NCBI GenBank assembly: GCA_964612995.1
Contig: CAZTGE010000050.1
Span: forward strand, 1-26,149
Direction: 5' to 3'
From: SLQH01 sp964612995
GTDB taxonomy: Bacteria; Planctomycetota; UBA11346
DNA: 26,149 nt
This document shows positions 1 to 7,803 of this stretch, one piece after another. Made by a program: the position numbers and the translations under genes. The notes under the pieces are model-generated. The model made no database searches. It worked only from the letters and a program-made list of their open reading frames with translations, and was not told the DNA's origin. The first letter of the stretch is position 1, and the number at the start of each line of letters is the position of its first letter.

Positions 1-84
1 CTGGCTGGGCTCCGGTTTGCAGAGGGGGCGCTGCCCCCTCGCGCCTTCGGCGCGTTCCGGCGTCCTCGCTGTCGCTCGTCGCGC
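1..84 (-). repeat. Hairpin repeat module A, left copy
   Basis: Positions 1-44 are the exact reverse complement of 25951-25994, and weaker matching continues to position 84 (reverse complement of the GCGCGACGAGCG block at 25909). Inside is a perfect 8-bp stem with a 3-base loop at 22-40 (GAGGGGGC/GCCCCCTC), and a second stem at 41-53 (GCGCC, TTC loop, GGCGC). Positions 1-10 are one half of the 22-base palindrome that is complete at 25985-26006, so the window starts one base from the palindrome centre. No protein is likely here. The role is unknown; it is a dispersed structural repeat. Confidence 0.85.
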
Positions 85-95
85 TCCACCGGCCG

Positions 96-228
96 CAGGC
101 CCCACTGGGGCCTGCTATCGCTTCGCGATGCCGGCTCCGCCCCCCCGCGCCTCGGTCGTCACTCGCCAGCTTCGCTGGCGTTTTCGGCGGCCCTGCGGGC
201 CAGTTTCGCCGGAAAGCGTTCCTCGGTC
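96..228 (-). repeat. Hairpin repeat module B, left copy
   Basis: On the minus strand this matches 26017-26149 over about 130 bases with scattered substitutions. It is a string of short inverted repeats. They include an 8-bp stem with an ACT loop at 96-114 (CAGGCCCC/GGGGCCTG), a TATCGC-type stem with a GAA (TTC) loop near 116-129, a CGCCAGC stem with a GAA/TTC loop near 164-181, and GGCCC/GGGCC near 188-201. The 8-bp stem at 96-114 is kept intact in the other copy although the loop differs. Module B lies upstream of module A on the minus strand, the reverse of the order at the right end. Confidence 0.82.
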
Positions 229-257
229 GCGGTGGTCGACCTTTCAGGGGCATCCCC

Positions 258-320
258 GTGAAGACCCGGCGCGAGTTGCGGCTGTCGCTGCTGCAGGCGG
301 GCGTTAGCCTGCGGCCATGA
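258..320 (+). CDS. Possible 20-codon ORF overlapping the dapB start
   Basis: A GTG at 258 opens a 20-codon frame (beginning VKTRRELRLSL) that ends at TGA 318-320, overlapping the dapB ATG by four bases (ATGA). This geometry is typical of translational coupling. It could be a leader peptide, the surviving C-terminus of an upstream gene cut off by the repeat array that ends at 228, or chance. I see no family match and no strong ribosome binding site before the GTG. Confidence is low. Confidence 0.15.
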   Translation: MKTRRELRLSLLQAGVSLRP

Positions 321-1096
321 GCACCCGACTGATCATGCACGGCGCCTCCGGGCGTATGGGGCGGCGCATTCTCGCCCTGGCTCTCGAGGATCCCGATTCC
401 TTCACCATCGCCGCCGGTGTCGATCGCGAAGCCGGCTCGCTGTTACAGCTGGGCATCGCCTGTGACGCCCCCCTGCTCGACGCGCTGCCCACCGATCCCG
501 GTGCGGTGGTGATCGACTTCAGCACCGCCACGGCGGTCGAATCGGTGGTCGCCCACTGCGCCAGTCACGGCATGCCGCTGGGCATCGGCACCACCGGCAC
601 CGATCCCGACGCCATCGCCCCGATCCTCGACGAGGCAGCCAAGCAGATCCCGGTGCTCCACGCCCCGAACATGAGCGTCGGCGTCAACGTGGTCTTCGAG
701 ATCGCGGCCCGGATCGCCACCACCCTCGGCGAGGACTACGACATCGAAGTGGTCGAGGCCCACCACAAGCACAAGCTCGACGCCCCCTCCGGCACCGCCC
801 TCGGCCTGACCGACGCCATCTGCGACGCCACCGGTCGTGGCCGCACCGATCTGGTCCATGGCCGCGAAGGCCACACCGGCGAACGCCGCCGCGGCGAGAT
901 CGGCGTCCACGCCCTGCGCATGGGCGACGTGGTCGGCGATCATACCGCCTACTTCGTCGGCAACGGCGAGCGCATCCTGCTCGGCCACATGGCCCACACC
1001 CGCGACATCTTCGCCAGCGGCGCCCTGCGCGTCGCGCGCTTCCTCGACGGGCAGGCCCCGGGCCACTACACGATGAAAGACGTGCTCGGCCTGTAG
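317..1096 (+). CDS. dapB: 4-hydroxy-tetrahydrodipicolinate reductase
   Basis: The enzyme catalyses the NAD(P)H-dependent reduction in the diaminopimelate/lysine pathway that follows DapA, and acts in the cytoplasm. At 259 residues it has the normal family length. The N-terminal Rossmann fold carries G9-ASG-RMG15. The family signature EAHHKHKLDAPSGTA at residues 148-162 holds the catalytic His149/His150 and Lys153 and the substrate-binding SGT. Residues 90-94 (IGTTG) and the APNMSVGVN stretch are also characteristic. The ATG at 317 overlaps the TGA of a 20-codon frame; no strong Shine-Dalgarno is visible, so coupling to upstream translation is possible. Upstream lies only the hairpin repeat array, and downstream the next gene is on the other strand, so dapB appears monocistronic here. 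Identification is very secure. Confidence 0.97.
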   Translation: MSTRLIMHGASGRMGRRILALALEDPDSFTIAAGVDREAGSLLQLGIACDAPLLDALPTDPGAVVIDFSTATAVESVVAHCASHGMPLGIGTTGTDPDAIAPILDEAAKQIPVLHAPNMSVGVNVVFEIAARIATTLGEDYDIEVVEAHHKHKLDAPSGTALGLTDAICDATGRGRTDLVHGREGHTGERRRGEIGVHALRMGDVVGDHTAYFVGNGERILLGHMAHTRDIFASGALRVARFLDGQAPGHYTMKDVLGL

Positions 1097-1110
1097 ACGA
1101 CAGGTGTCGT
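1097..1110 (+). terminator. Weak stem-loop just after dapB
   Basis: ACGAC, loop AGGT, GTCGT begins immediately after the dapB stop codon. The stem has only five pairs and no T-run follows, so an intrinsic terminator is only a possibility. The larger REP hairpins at 1174-1211 could equally stop or stabilise the dapB transcript. Confidence 0.2.
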
Positions 1111-1163
1111 GGAGCCTCGCGCATTCACGCGACCTCTGGCCCAGCGCGCCACCATTCACCCGA

Positions 1164-1253
1164 GTAACTACTCAGGGGCTTCGCCCCTACGGTCCTCACT
1201 ACGTGAGGACCTACCCCCTGGCTTTGTCGTGGTTCGCCTGAATCTGCATGCAT
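1164..1253 (-). repeat. REP-like GTAG hairpin repeat, copy 1
   Basis: Ninety bases nearly identical on the minus strand to 22687-22776 (one substitution in a loop and a one-base indel). Read on the minus strand it holds GTAG then a stem-loop (stem GGTCCTCAC/GTGAGGACC at 1191-1211, three-base loop), then GTAG and a second stem (AGGGGC, GAA loop, GCCCCT, 1174-1188), then GAGTAGTTAC. A GTAG tetranucleotide at the foot of a hairpin is the established signature of REP sequences recognised by RAYT (TnpA-REP) HUH transposases. No RAYT gene is in the window. The element overlaps the 3' end of the minus-strand gene at 1168-1620 and supplies its last codons and stop. Confidence 0.85.
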
Positions 1254-1620
1254 GGCGCAGGTGCAGCTCGATGAAGCGCACGACCAAGGCAGCATAGTAG
1301 GACCGCGGCCGCCAGAGCATCGGTCTGCACCAGGGCCCCGAGGGATCGCACTCGTCGTCGTAACTACTCAGGGGCTTCGCCGCGTCGAGCTGTGACCAGT
1401 CGTAGACCGGCTGCTCGGTGTGGATGCCGGCCACCCGTACCAGATCGAGCAGGAAGTGGACCCGGCAATGACGCACACCGCGATGCGGGATCGACCCGAT
1501 ATAGGCCAGGTTCTGCCACATATCCGGCCGCAGCAGATGCCGGGCCAGCGTCAGGCCGGTGGACGCCCAGATATGGGGCAAGGGGGCGATCTCGTGGTCG
1601 GCAGTCACGTGCAGATGCAT
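1168..1620 (-). CDS. Hypothetical protein with repeat-derived C-terminus
   Basis: Not recognised. A 150-residue frame from ATG at 1620. Codon third positions are strongly G/C from the start to about 1255, as in neighbouring real genes, which supports true coding. The protein begins MHLHVTADHEIAPLPHIWAS and is rich in His, Arg and Trp. Two parts come from the REP family: seven codons in the middle (AKPLSSY, 1360-1381) and the last 25 or so residues (from about FRRTTTKPGG), where codon use becomes irregular. The original C-terminus has probably been replaced or extended by repeat insertion. An HLH triplet near the N-terminus recalls the HUH motif of Y1 transposases, but no Tyr-containing transposase motif follows. 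It may be a decayed mobile-element gene or an unrelated small gene. No clear Shine-Dalgarno is present. Confidence 0.5.
   Translation of the reverse strand: MHLHVTADHEIAPLPHIWASTGLTLARHLLRPDMWQNLAYIGSIPHRGVRHCRVHFLLDLVRVAGIHTEQPVYDWSQLDAAKPLSSYDDECDPSGPWCRPMLWRPRSYYAALVVRFIELHLRHACRFRRTTTKPGGRSSRSEDRRGEAPE
1360..1381 (-). repeat. REP fragment inside coding sequence
   Basis: Twenty-two bases (GTAACTACTCAGGGGCTTCG and the next CC) are identical to the outer end of the REP copy at 1164-1185 and then diverge abruptly. On the minus strand they stay in frame with the hypothetical gene and encode AKPLSSY. This is either a partial insertion that preserved the frame or the shared terminal sequence of a larger element. 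Confidence 0.75.
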
Positions 1621-1868
1621 GGCGAATCCACGTTGTGTCGGCCCTACCCTGCATCGCTGCATGCCGGAACAAGCATGGTGATCCGAGACACATGGCACCA
1701 TGCCACATGCCCCCTGGGCCATGCCAGACCCGGCGCCGCTGGTCCCGCACCACGCTGGCCCTGCACAGGATCGGGCGCCAGCCCTTGCTCGTATGCAGGG
1801 CCAAAGGATACTCGCGCCCCGTGTTCCCCGCACCGGTTCATCGCAGGGGACACCGCGGAAGGGATGCC
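1621..1868. promoter_or_regulatory. Divergent intergenic region upstream of the efflux operon
   Basis: About 248 bp between the minus-strand hypothetical gene and the efflux operon, so promoters for both should lie here. I cannot point to convincing -35/-10 pairs. The visible feature is a cluster of CATG palindromes at 1660, 1674, 1691, 1699, 1706 and 1720, including TGGCA, CCA loop, TGCCA at 1693-1705. These could be operator half-sites for a regulator of the pump, but this is speculative. Confidence 0.3.
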
Positions 1869-2972
1869 ATGCGCCACAGCGCCCCGACCCTGCTCCTGTG
1901 CCTCGTCCTGGGCCCACTGCCCGCTGCAGCCGAACCGCAGACCTGGGCGCCGCACGATCATCCCGCGACGGTGCAGCGGACCCTCACCGCTTTCACCCGC
2001 CCCTGGCGCTCGATGGTCCTGGCGGCCGAGGTCTCGGCCCGGGTGGTCGCGGTCGCCGCCGACCGCGGCGAAGCGGTGCCGGCCGACGAGGCCCTGGTGC
2101 AGCTGGAGGGCGACCGTGCGCGTCTCGCGCTGCGCGAGGCCGAAGCCCGCCACCAGCAAGCGGTGGCCGGGGTGACGGTGGCCGAGCAGGCAGTCGCCCA
2201 GGCCGAACGCACCCGCGACCATCAACGCCAGGAAGCCGAGCGGCTCGACGCCCTCTATGACGAGGGTGGCCTGCCGGAGCGCGAGCGCGACGCCGCCCGC
2301 TTCGCGCGCGATGCGGCCGAACTCGCGCTGGCCCGGGCACGAGCCGAGCACGCGCGCAGTCGAGCCGCGAGTGCGCTCGCCGCCGCCGCAGTCGATCGCG
2401 CCGAAGATCACCTCGCCCGCCACCGCATCGCCGGGCCGGGTGGCTGGGTCGTCAGCGAGCGCCACGTCCACCCCGGCAGCCTCGCCACCGCCGGCATGCC
2501 GCTGCTCGAGCTCGTCGACCTCAGCCGTCTCCACCTGCCCGTGTCGCTCACCCCGGCAGAGCTCGCCGCACTGCGCACGGCCGAGCCCGTGGACTTGCGC
2601 CTGCCCGGCGCCAGCGCGCCGGTGCCAGGGCGCATCGCGTTCATCGACCCCCGCTTCGATCCGGCAACACGCAAACAGCGGGTCGAACTGGCGCTCGACG
2701 CCGCAGCGCTCGAAGCGGCGGGTCTCGCACCGATCGGCGGCCTGCGCGCGGAGATCGACCTGCAGCTCGCTGCCGGCGATCTCGCCGTGCGGATCCCGCA
2801 TGCCTTCGTCCATCGCCGGCTCGAGCAGCACTTCGTCCGCGCCACCAACGGGGCCGAACACGCCATCATCCCCCTGCGCAGCGACGAAGACGGCGTGATC
2901 GTCGCCGCTGGTTCCCTGCCCCGCAACATCGTGCTCGACCGGACCGGGACCGCAGAAGCGGCCACCCGATGA
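1869..2972 (+). CDS. Efflux periplasmic adaptor (membrane fusion protein)
   Basis: The periplasmic adaptor links the inner-membrane RND pump to the outer-membrane channel. It has 367 residues from ATG 1869, preceded by GGAAGGGA four bases upstream. Residues 1-21 form a signal peptide (LLLCLVLGPLPAAA); no lipobox Cys is present at the cleavage site. A split biotinyl-lipoyl domain covers about residues 48-82 and 186-216, separated by a long Ala/Arg/Glu-rich alpha-helical hairpin (about 85-180). Beta-barrel and membrane-proximal parts follow. The same frame remains open far upstream, but that part has no coding character, and the signal peptide fixes the start. The stop overlaps the next gene by four bases (ATGA), showing coupling. 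Family assignment is secure; the exported substrate is unknown. Confidence 0.93.
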   Translation: MRHSAPTLLLCLVLGPLPAAAEPQTWAPHDHPATVQRTLTAFTRPWRSMVLAAEVSARVVAVAADRGEAVPADEALVQLEGDRARLALREAEARHQQAVAGVTVAEQAVAQAERTRDHQRQEAERLDALYDEGGLPERERDAARFARDAAELALARARAEHARSRAASALAAAAVDRAEDHLARHRIAGPGGWVVSERHVHPGSLATAGMPLLELVDLSRLHLPVSLTPAELAALRTAEPVDLRLPGASAPVPGRIAFIDPRFDPATRKQRVELALDAAALEAAGLAPIGGLRAEIDLQLAAGDLAVRIPHAFVHRRLEQHFVRATNGAEHAIIPLRSDEDGVIVAAGSLPRNIVLDRTGTAEAATR

Positions 2973-5900
2973 AGAGTCTGATCCGCTTCGGCCTGCAACG
3001 GGCCGTGCTGATGAACCTGATCTTCGTCGGCGTGGTCGTCTTCGCCGCGGCGGTCGCCCTGCCACGCCTGCCGATCGAGGTCTTCCCCAACATGGCCTTC
3101 GGCGAGGTGATGGTCTTCGTCGATTACCCCGGCGCCCCGCCCGAAGACGTGGAGCGGTTGGTAGCCGAGCCGATCGAAGACACTGTCCGCGGCATGGACG
3201 ACATCGATTTCGTCCGCTGCGACTCGCATGCCGGCCATTGTTCGGTCCACGTCAAGTTCGTCGACGACACCGACTACGCCGCCCTCTACGACGACCTGCG
3301 CATCCGCGTACTCGGAGCGCAGAACCGGCTGCCGGTGGTCAACGGCGAGCATCTGACCCCGCAGATCATCAAGGTCGAGGTAGACGCCTGGCTGCCGGTG
3401 ATCCAGCTCAACCTGCTTCCGGACGACGAACGCCTCGACAAACGCTCGCTGATCCTGCTCGCGCGTGAGCTGCGCAACCGCATCGAACTGATCGATGGCG
3501 TCAAGGGCAGCCTGATGGTCGGCGAACGGCCGCAGCAGTTCGAGCTCGCGCTCGATCCGCGCAGGCTCGAGCGCCACGGCGTCACCTTTGCCGCCGCGAC
3601 GGCGGCGCTGCGACGCGACGGCACGGCGGTTCCGGCCGGAATCCTCGAATCCGTCGCCGGCGAACGACATGTCCGCGTCGACGACCGCTACCGCACGCGC
3701 GCCGATCTGCTCGCTGTGGTGGTCCGCCGCGACGGCGATGGCAACCTGATCACCATCGGCGATCTGGTCGTCCCGCAGCGCAGCGGCGTGCGCGATGTGC
3801 CCGGCAAGGTCAAGGTCAGCGTCAACGGCCGGCCGGCCATCGGCATCCAGGTACACAAGCATGCCGACACCGGCGCGCGCGAGGTGGTTGCGGCGCTGCG
3901 CGAACAGGTTGCGCTGTTCGAACGCGCCCACGCCGACGAGGGTGTGAGCGTGGTCGCCACCATGGACTCGACGATCAAGATCGCGGACAGCATGCAGGCG
4001 CTCGGCTCCAGCCTCCACCTCGCCCTGGTCTGGGTGATGGTCGCGCTGTTCCTCTTCCTCACCCGTGCCCCACCGCGGATCTTGCTGATCGGGCTCGCCT
4101 TCGGCATCGGCACCAGCATCAGTGGCGCGGTCGGCACCTTCGCTCTGATCGACGGCCTGCTGCTCGCGGGACTGGCGCTGTTCATCTTCGCGTTCTGCCG
4201 CGCGGCCGTGCTCACCGCCACCGGCATCGTGTTCAGCTTCCTCGGCACCCTGGCCTATCTCCACATCACCGGCATGAGCATCAACGAGGTCAGTCTGCTC
4301 GGCTTCGTGCTCACCTGCGGGATCATCGTCGACGATGCGATCGTGGTGCTCGAGAACATCCGTCGGCATCGTGAACACGGTAAACCGCTGCACCGTTCCG
4401 CGCTCGACGGCGCGGCCGAGGTCTTCTGGCCGGTGGTCAGCGCCACCCTCACCACCTGCTGCGCCTTCCTGCCACTGCTGTTGATGACCGGAGTCATCGG
4501 GCAGTTCTTCGCCATCATCCCGATCACCGTGGCCATCGCCCTGGTGGTCAGCCTGTTCGAATGCCTACTGCTGCTCCCGCTGCATGCTGTCGAGCTCGAG
4601 CGCCTGCTCGGGCCGGAGCGACTGCCGCCCCCGCGCGCAGAGAACACCGCCGCCTTCCTCGAACGGCCCGGGCCGATCGGCGTGCTGGCGCGGGTCTACG
4701 ACCGGCTGCTGCGGTGGAACCTCGCGCACCGCGCGGCAGCGGTCGGCATCGCACTGCTGCTGTTCGCCGCTGCCGTCGGCGTGCTGATGCAGAGTGTCTA
4801 CGGGCCACGGATCGATCCCGATACCCGCCCGCTGCTGAAGATGGAGTTCTTCCCCGACAACACCGCGGTGGTCAACGTCAGCGTGTTCGCGCCTTCGGGC
4901 ACCACGCTCGACCAGACCGACGCACTCGTGCGCGAGATCTGCGGACAGATCATGCAGCGCCCGCGCAGCGAGGTCGCCACCTGCACCGGCATGGCCGGCA
5001 TGGTCTGGGACGAGTCCTACAAGGAACGCTACAGCCACCAGCACGGCTTCATCTTCGTCGAACTACCGCCGCGCGCGCAACAGCGCTACGACGACGCCCT
5101 CGCCTTCGTCGCCGAACTGCGCGACGACCTCCAGCGCCGGTTCGCCCACGGCGGTATCCGGATCGAAGTCCGCCCGCAACGCGACGGACCGCCGACCGGG
5201 GCCAAGGTCAACGTCCGCGTCACCGGTCTGAGCGACGCCGCGGTCGAAGGCCTGGCGATGGAGCTCTACGCCTGGATGCGGTCGGAACAGGATGGCGCAT
5301 TGGCGGGGATCGCCGACATCGAACACGACCGCGACCTCTACCACGACGAGCTCGCCTTCCATGTCGACCCCGCCGCCGCCGCCCGCTTCGACCTGCCACC
5401 GAGCCAGGTGCGCGAATTCGTCGCCGGCGCCTTCGACGGCCTGTGGGTCGGCGACTACCTGCGCACCGACGACGAGATCCCGGTGCGCCTGCGCATCGAC
5501 CCCGAAGCCCTGCGACAGCCGATCGCCATCGCCAACATCCCGGTGGTCGACGATCCGGGAGAGCGTGTGGTGCGCTTCGGCGACCTCGGGCAGCTCGCCG
5601 CCCGCCAGCGCCCGGCGAGCCTGGTCCGACGCGACTACCAACGCATGATCACCATCACCGCCGGCGTCGCCGAGGCCAGCACCCAGGATGCGGTCCACCT
5701 CACCGACCGCATCGACGCCTGGTACAGAGCCAATGCCGCGCAGTACCCCGGAGCGACCATCGCCTTCGGCGGTGAGACCGAAGCCACGCAGAAGAGCTAC
5801 CACAGCCTGATCGTCGCCTTCGGCATCGCGGTGTTCCTGATCTACGCGGTGCTCGCGGTGCAGTTCAACAGCTACCTCCAGCCGCTGCTGATCCTCTCGA

Positions 5901-6382
5901 ACATCGTCTTCAGCTTCACCGGCGTGATCCTGGTGATGGGCCTGTTTTCGGCCCTGTTCGGCTGGTTGCCAGACGGCTTCATCCGCGAACAACGTTTCTG
6001 GTTCACCATGCAGAGCTTCATCGCGATCATCGGCCTCACCGGCCTGGTGGTCAACGACGCCATCGTGTTGATCGATTTCATCAACCGCCGCCGGGCCGAG
6101 GGCAGCGACCGGCGTGAGGCCCTGCTGCTTGCCGGCCACCAACGCATGCGGCCGATCATGATGACCACCGTGACCACCATCGCCGGCCTGCTGCCGATGG
6201 CCATCGGCATCCCCGAGTTCAGCGTTCAATGGAGCCCCTTCGCCACCTGCTTCATCGCCGGGTTGAGCATGTCGACGATCATGACCCTGTTGATTGTGCC
6301 CGTGCTCTATGATCTGCTCATCGGCGCACGCGAACATCTGGTGCGTTCGCCGACCGAACCCGCGGAGCCACATCATGCCTGA
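2969..6382 (+). CDS. RND efflux pump, inner-membrane permease
   Basis: A proton-driven AcrB/MdtB-type transporter of 1137 residues, longer than the usual 1030-1060. TM1 spans about residues 12-34. Porter domains lie between TM1 and TM2 and between TM7 and TM8. TM4 carries the proton-relay pair Asp455-Asp456 in GIIVDDAIVVLENI. TM10 has GLVVNDAIVLIDF, with Asn1029 and Asp1030 in the relay region. The WPVVSATLTTCCAFLPLLLMTG block is typical of the family. Between TM2 (ends about 366) and the segment aligning with TM3 (RAAVLTATGIVFSFLGTL, from about 411) lie some 45 extra hydrophobic residues that could form two more helices. Another short insertion (about 990-1010) precedes TM10. It overlaps the upstream adaptor gene by 4 bases and the downstream channel gene by 8. 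Substrate cannot be predicted. Confidence 0.95.
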   Translation: MKSLIRFGLQRAVLMNLIFVGVVVFAAAVALPRLPIEVFPNMAFGEVMVFVDYPGAPPEDVERLVAEPIEDTVRGMDDIDFVRCDSHAGHCSVHVKFVDDTDYAALYDDLRIRVLGAQNRLPVVNGEHLTPQIIKVEVDAWLPVIQLNLLPDDERLDKRSLILLARELRNRIELIDGVKGSLMVGERPQQFELALDPRRLERHGVTFAAATAALRRDGTAVPAGILESVAGERHVRVDDRYRTRADLLAVVVRRDGDGNLITIGDLVVPQRSGVRDVPGKVKVSVNGRPAIGIQVHKHADTGAREVVAALREQVALFERAHADEGVSVVATMDSTIKIADSMQALGSSLHLALVWVMVALFLFLTRAPPRILLIGLAFGIGTSISGAVGTFALIDGLLLAGLALFIFAFCRAAVLTATGIVFSFLGTLAYLHITGMSINEVSLLGFVLTCGIIVDDAIVVLENIRRHREHGKPLHRSALDGAAEVFWPVVSATLTTCCAFLPLLLMTGVIGQFFAIIPITVAIALVVSLFECLLLLPLHAVELERLLGPERLPPPRAENTAAFLERPGPIGVLARVYDRLLRWNLAHRAAAVGIALLLFAAAVGVLMQSVYGPRIDPDTRPLLKMEFFPDNTAVVNVSVFAPSGTTLDQTDALVREICGQIMQRPRSEVATCTGMAGMVWDESYKERYSHQHGFIFVELPPRAQQRYDDALAFVAELRDDLQRRFAHGGIRIEVRPQRDGPPTGAKVNVRVTGLSDAAVEGLAMELYAWMRSEQDGALAGIADIEHDRDLYHDELAFHVDPAAAARFDLPPSQVREFVAGAFDGLWVGDYLRTDDEIPVRLRIDPEALRQPIAIANIPVVDDPGERVVRFGDLGQLAARQRPASLVRRDYQRMITITAGVAEASTQDAVHLTDRIDAWYRANAAQYPGATIAFGGETEATQKSYHSLIVAFGIAVFLIYAVLAVQFNSYLQPLLILSNIVFSFTGVILVMGLFSALFGWLPDGFIREQRFWFTMQSFIAIIGLTGLVVNDAIVLIDFINRRRAEGSDRREALLLAGHQRMRPIMMTTVTTIAGLLPMAIGIPEFSVQWSPFATCFIAGLSMSTIMTLLIVPVLYDLLIGAREHLVRSPTEPAEPHHA

Positions 6383-7658
6383 TCCCCGCCTCGCCACGTT
6401 CCTCGCCTGCTTCGCCTGCTGCGCCGCGGGGGCGACCGCCGAACCGCTGCAGCTCGACGCCGAGGCCGCGGCCCGGCTGGCGCGCGAACGCAGCGAGCTG
6501 GTGCTCGCGGCCCGTGGCGAGGCTGCGGCGATCCGCTCCGATTCGCGCGTTGCCGACGCTTTCGCCTGGCCCGCGCTGCACGCCAACGCGCGCTACACCC
6601 ACATCGGCGACAGCCCCGAGGCGATCGACCCTACCACCGGCGCCCCGAGCCAGGTGATCGCATCCGACGATTACTACCGCGCGGGCATCGAACTGCGCCA
6701 GCTGCTGTGGAGCTTCGGGCGCCACGCCGCCGCCGGGCAGCGCCGCGCCGCCGACACCGCGCGCGCCCAGAGTCAGATCGAGCTCGCCGAACGCGACATC
6801 GCCTACCAGGCCCGGATCGCGGTCGAGGCGGTGCGCCTGGCCCGCGCCCGTCTGGGCGTCGCAGAGGATCGGCTCGAACAGCGCCGCGGGGAGCTCGAAG
6901 ACGCCCGCGAACGTCGTGCGGCAGGCACGGTCACCGACCTCGATGTGCGTCAGAGCCGTCTGCGTGTCCTCGCCGCGCTCGATCAGCACGACGAGGCCGA
7001 ACGCACGCGGCGCGTGGCCCTGCTCGACCTCGCCGCCGCGGTGGCGATGGATGCCGACGCGATCGCGGTCAGTGGTGAGCTCGCACGCCCGGCGACGATC
7101 ACCGAACTCTTCACCACTGTGCGCGAGCGCATCGAGGCCGGAAGCGAACTGCGACAGCTGCGTGCACAGCTACGCGCCCAACACGCGGCGGTGACCACCA
7201 ACCGCGCGCTGCAGCTGCCCGAACTCTACGCCGACGGCAGCTGGTATCTCGAAGGCCCCGAGAGCGACGACCTCGACTCCGGCTGGAGCGTCGGTCTCGG
7301 CGTCCAATGGAACCTCTACGCTGGCGGCGCGACCATGGCCCGCCGCGAGGCCGCCCGCCACCGCGTCCGCGCACTGCGCCAACGCGCCATCGCGCTGATC
7401 CGCGATCGCAACCGCCTGCTCGCTCAGGCCGAAGCCCGCGCCGTGGTCCTGGCCAGCCGCATCGAACGCGCGGTCGAAGCGGTCGAGCTGGCCGAGGCGA
7501 ATTATCAACAGGCCCGCAGCAGCTACCGCGCCGGCACCATCACCCTCACCCGCCTCGGTGAGACCAGCCTGGCCGTGGCCGAGGCCCGGTATGCCCTGGT
7601 GCAGCTGGTCCACGCCGAATCGGTCCTCGCCCACGACCTGCGCCGCCTCGCACGCTGA
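6375..7658 (+). CDS. TolC-like outer-membrane efflux channel
   Basis: An outer-membrane factor that completes the tripartite pump. It has 427 residues from ATG 6375; the start lies inside the last codons of the pump gene, with GGAG just upstream. An open frame continues further 5', but the signal peptide MPDPRLATFLACFACCAAGA fixes this ATG. The mature protein shows the two-fold OEP repeat: long helical stretches (about residues 60-210 and 225-420) alternating with short amphipathic beta strands such as LYADGSWYLEG and WSVGLGVQWNLYAGG, the latter being the typical second strand pair. It ends with the family helix carrying ANYQQARSSYRAGTITLTRLGETSLAVAEARY. No N-terminal lipobox is evident after the Cys pair. 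Confidence in function is high. Confidence 0.93.
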   Translation: MPDPRLATFLACFACCAAGATAEPLQLDAEAAARLARERSELVLAARGEAAAIRSDSRVADAFAWPALHANARYTHIGDSPEAIDPTTGAPSQVIASDDYYRAGIELRQLLWSFGRHAAAGQRRAADTARAQSQIELAERDIAYQARIAVEAVRLARARLGVAEDRLEQRRGELEDARERRAAGTVTDLDVRQSRLRVLAALDQHDEAERTRRVALLDLAAAVAMDADAIAVSGELARPATITELFTTVRERIEAGSELRQLRAQLRAQHAAVTTNRALQLPELYADGSWYLEGPESDDLDSGWSVGLGVQWNLYAGGATMARREAARHRVRALRQRAIALIRDRNRLLAQAEARAVVLASRIERAVEAVELAEANYQQARSSYRAGTITLTRLGETSLAVAEARYALVQLVHAESVLAHDLRRLAR

Positions 7659-7682
7659 GAGCACCCGCTCCCGGTCGACCGA

Positions 7683-7709
7683 CCCGCGGCATGCAGCTTG
7701 CCCCGCGGG
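7683..7709 (+). terminator. Stem-loop after the efflux operon
   Basis: CCCGCGG at 7683-7689 pairs with CCGCGGG at 7703-7709 around a 13-base loop, 25 bases after the channel stop codon. A CGGTCGACCG palindrome precedes it. No T-run follows, so it could be a Rho-dependent pause site or an RNA stabiliser rather than an intrinsic terminator. Confidence 0.25.
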
Positions 7710-7803
7710 CCGCGCATCCCGATCCTGGTCCCACGCCGTCGCATCGGCGCCATCGCAGTGAACCGCGAGCGCCGACGCCCGTCAAACATGCCGGGAGCCT
7801 TCC

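Noticed and set aside
1168..1620. The small minus-strand gene as a RAYT/IS200 transposase
   Set aside because: It carries an HLH triplet and lies beside REP repeats, but it lacks the catalytic Tyr context and the C-terminal family features, and is shorter. I could not support the assignment.
1392..1868. N-terminal extension of the efflux adaptor
   Set aside because: The frame is open, but the real start at 1869 has a signal peptide and ribosome binding site, and the extension is antisense to the small minus-strand gene.
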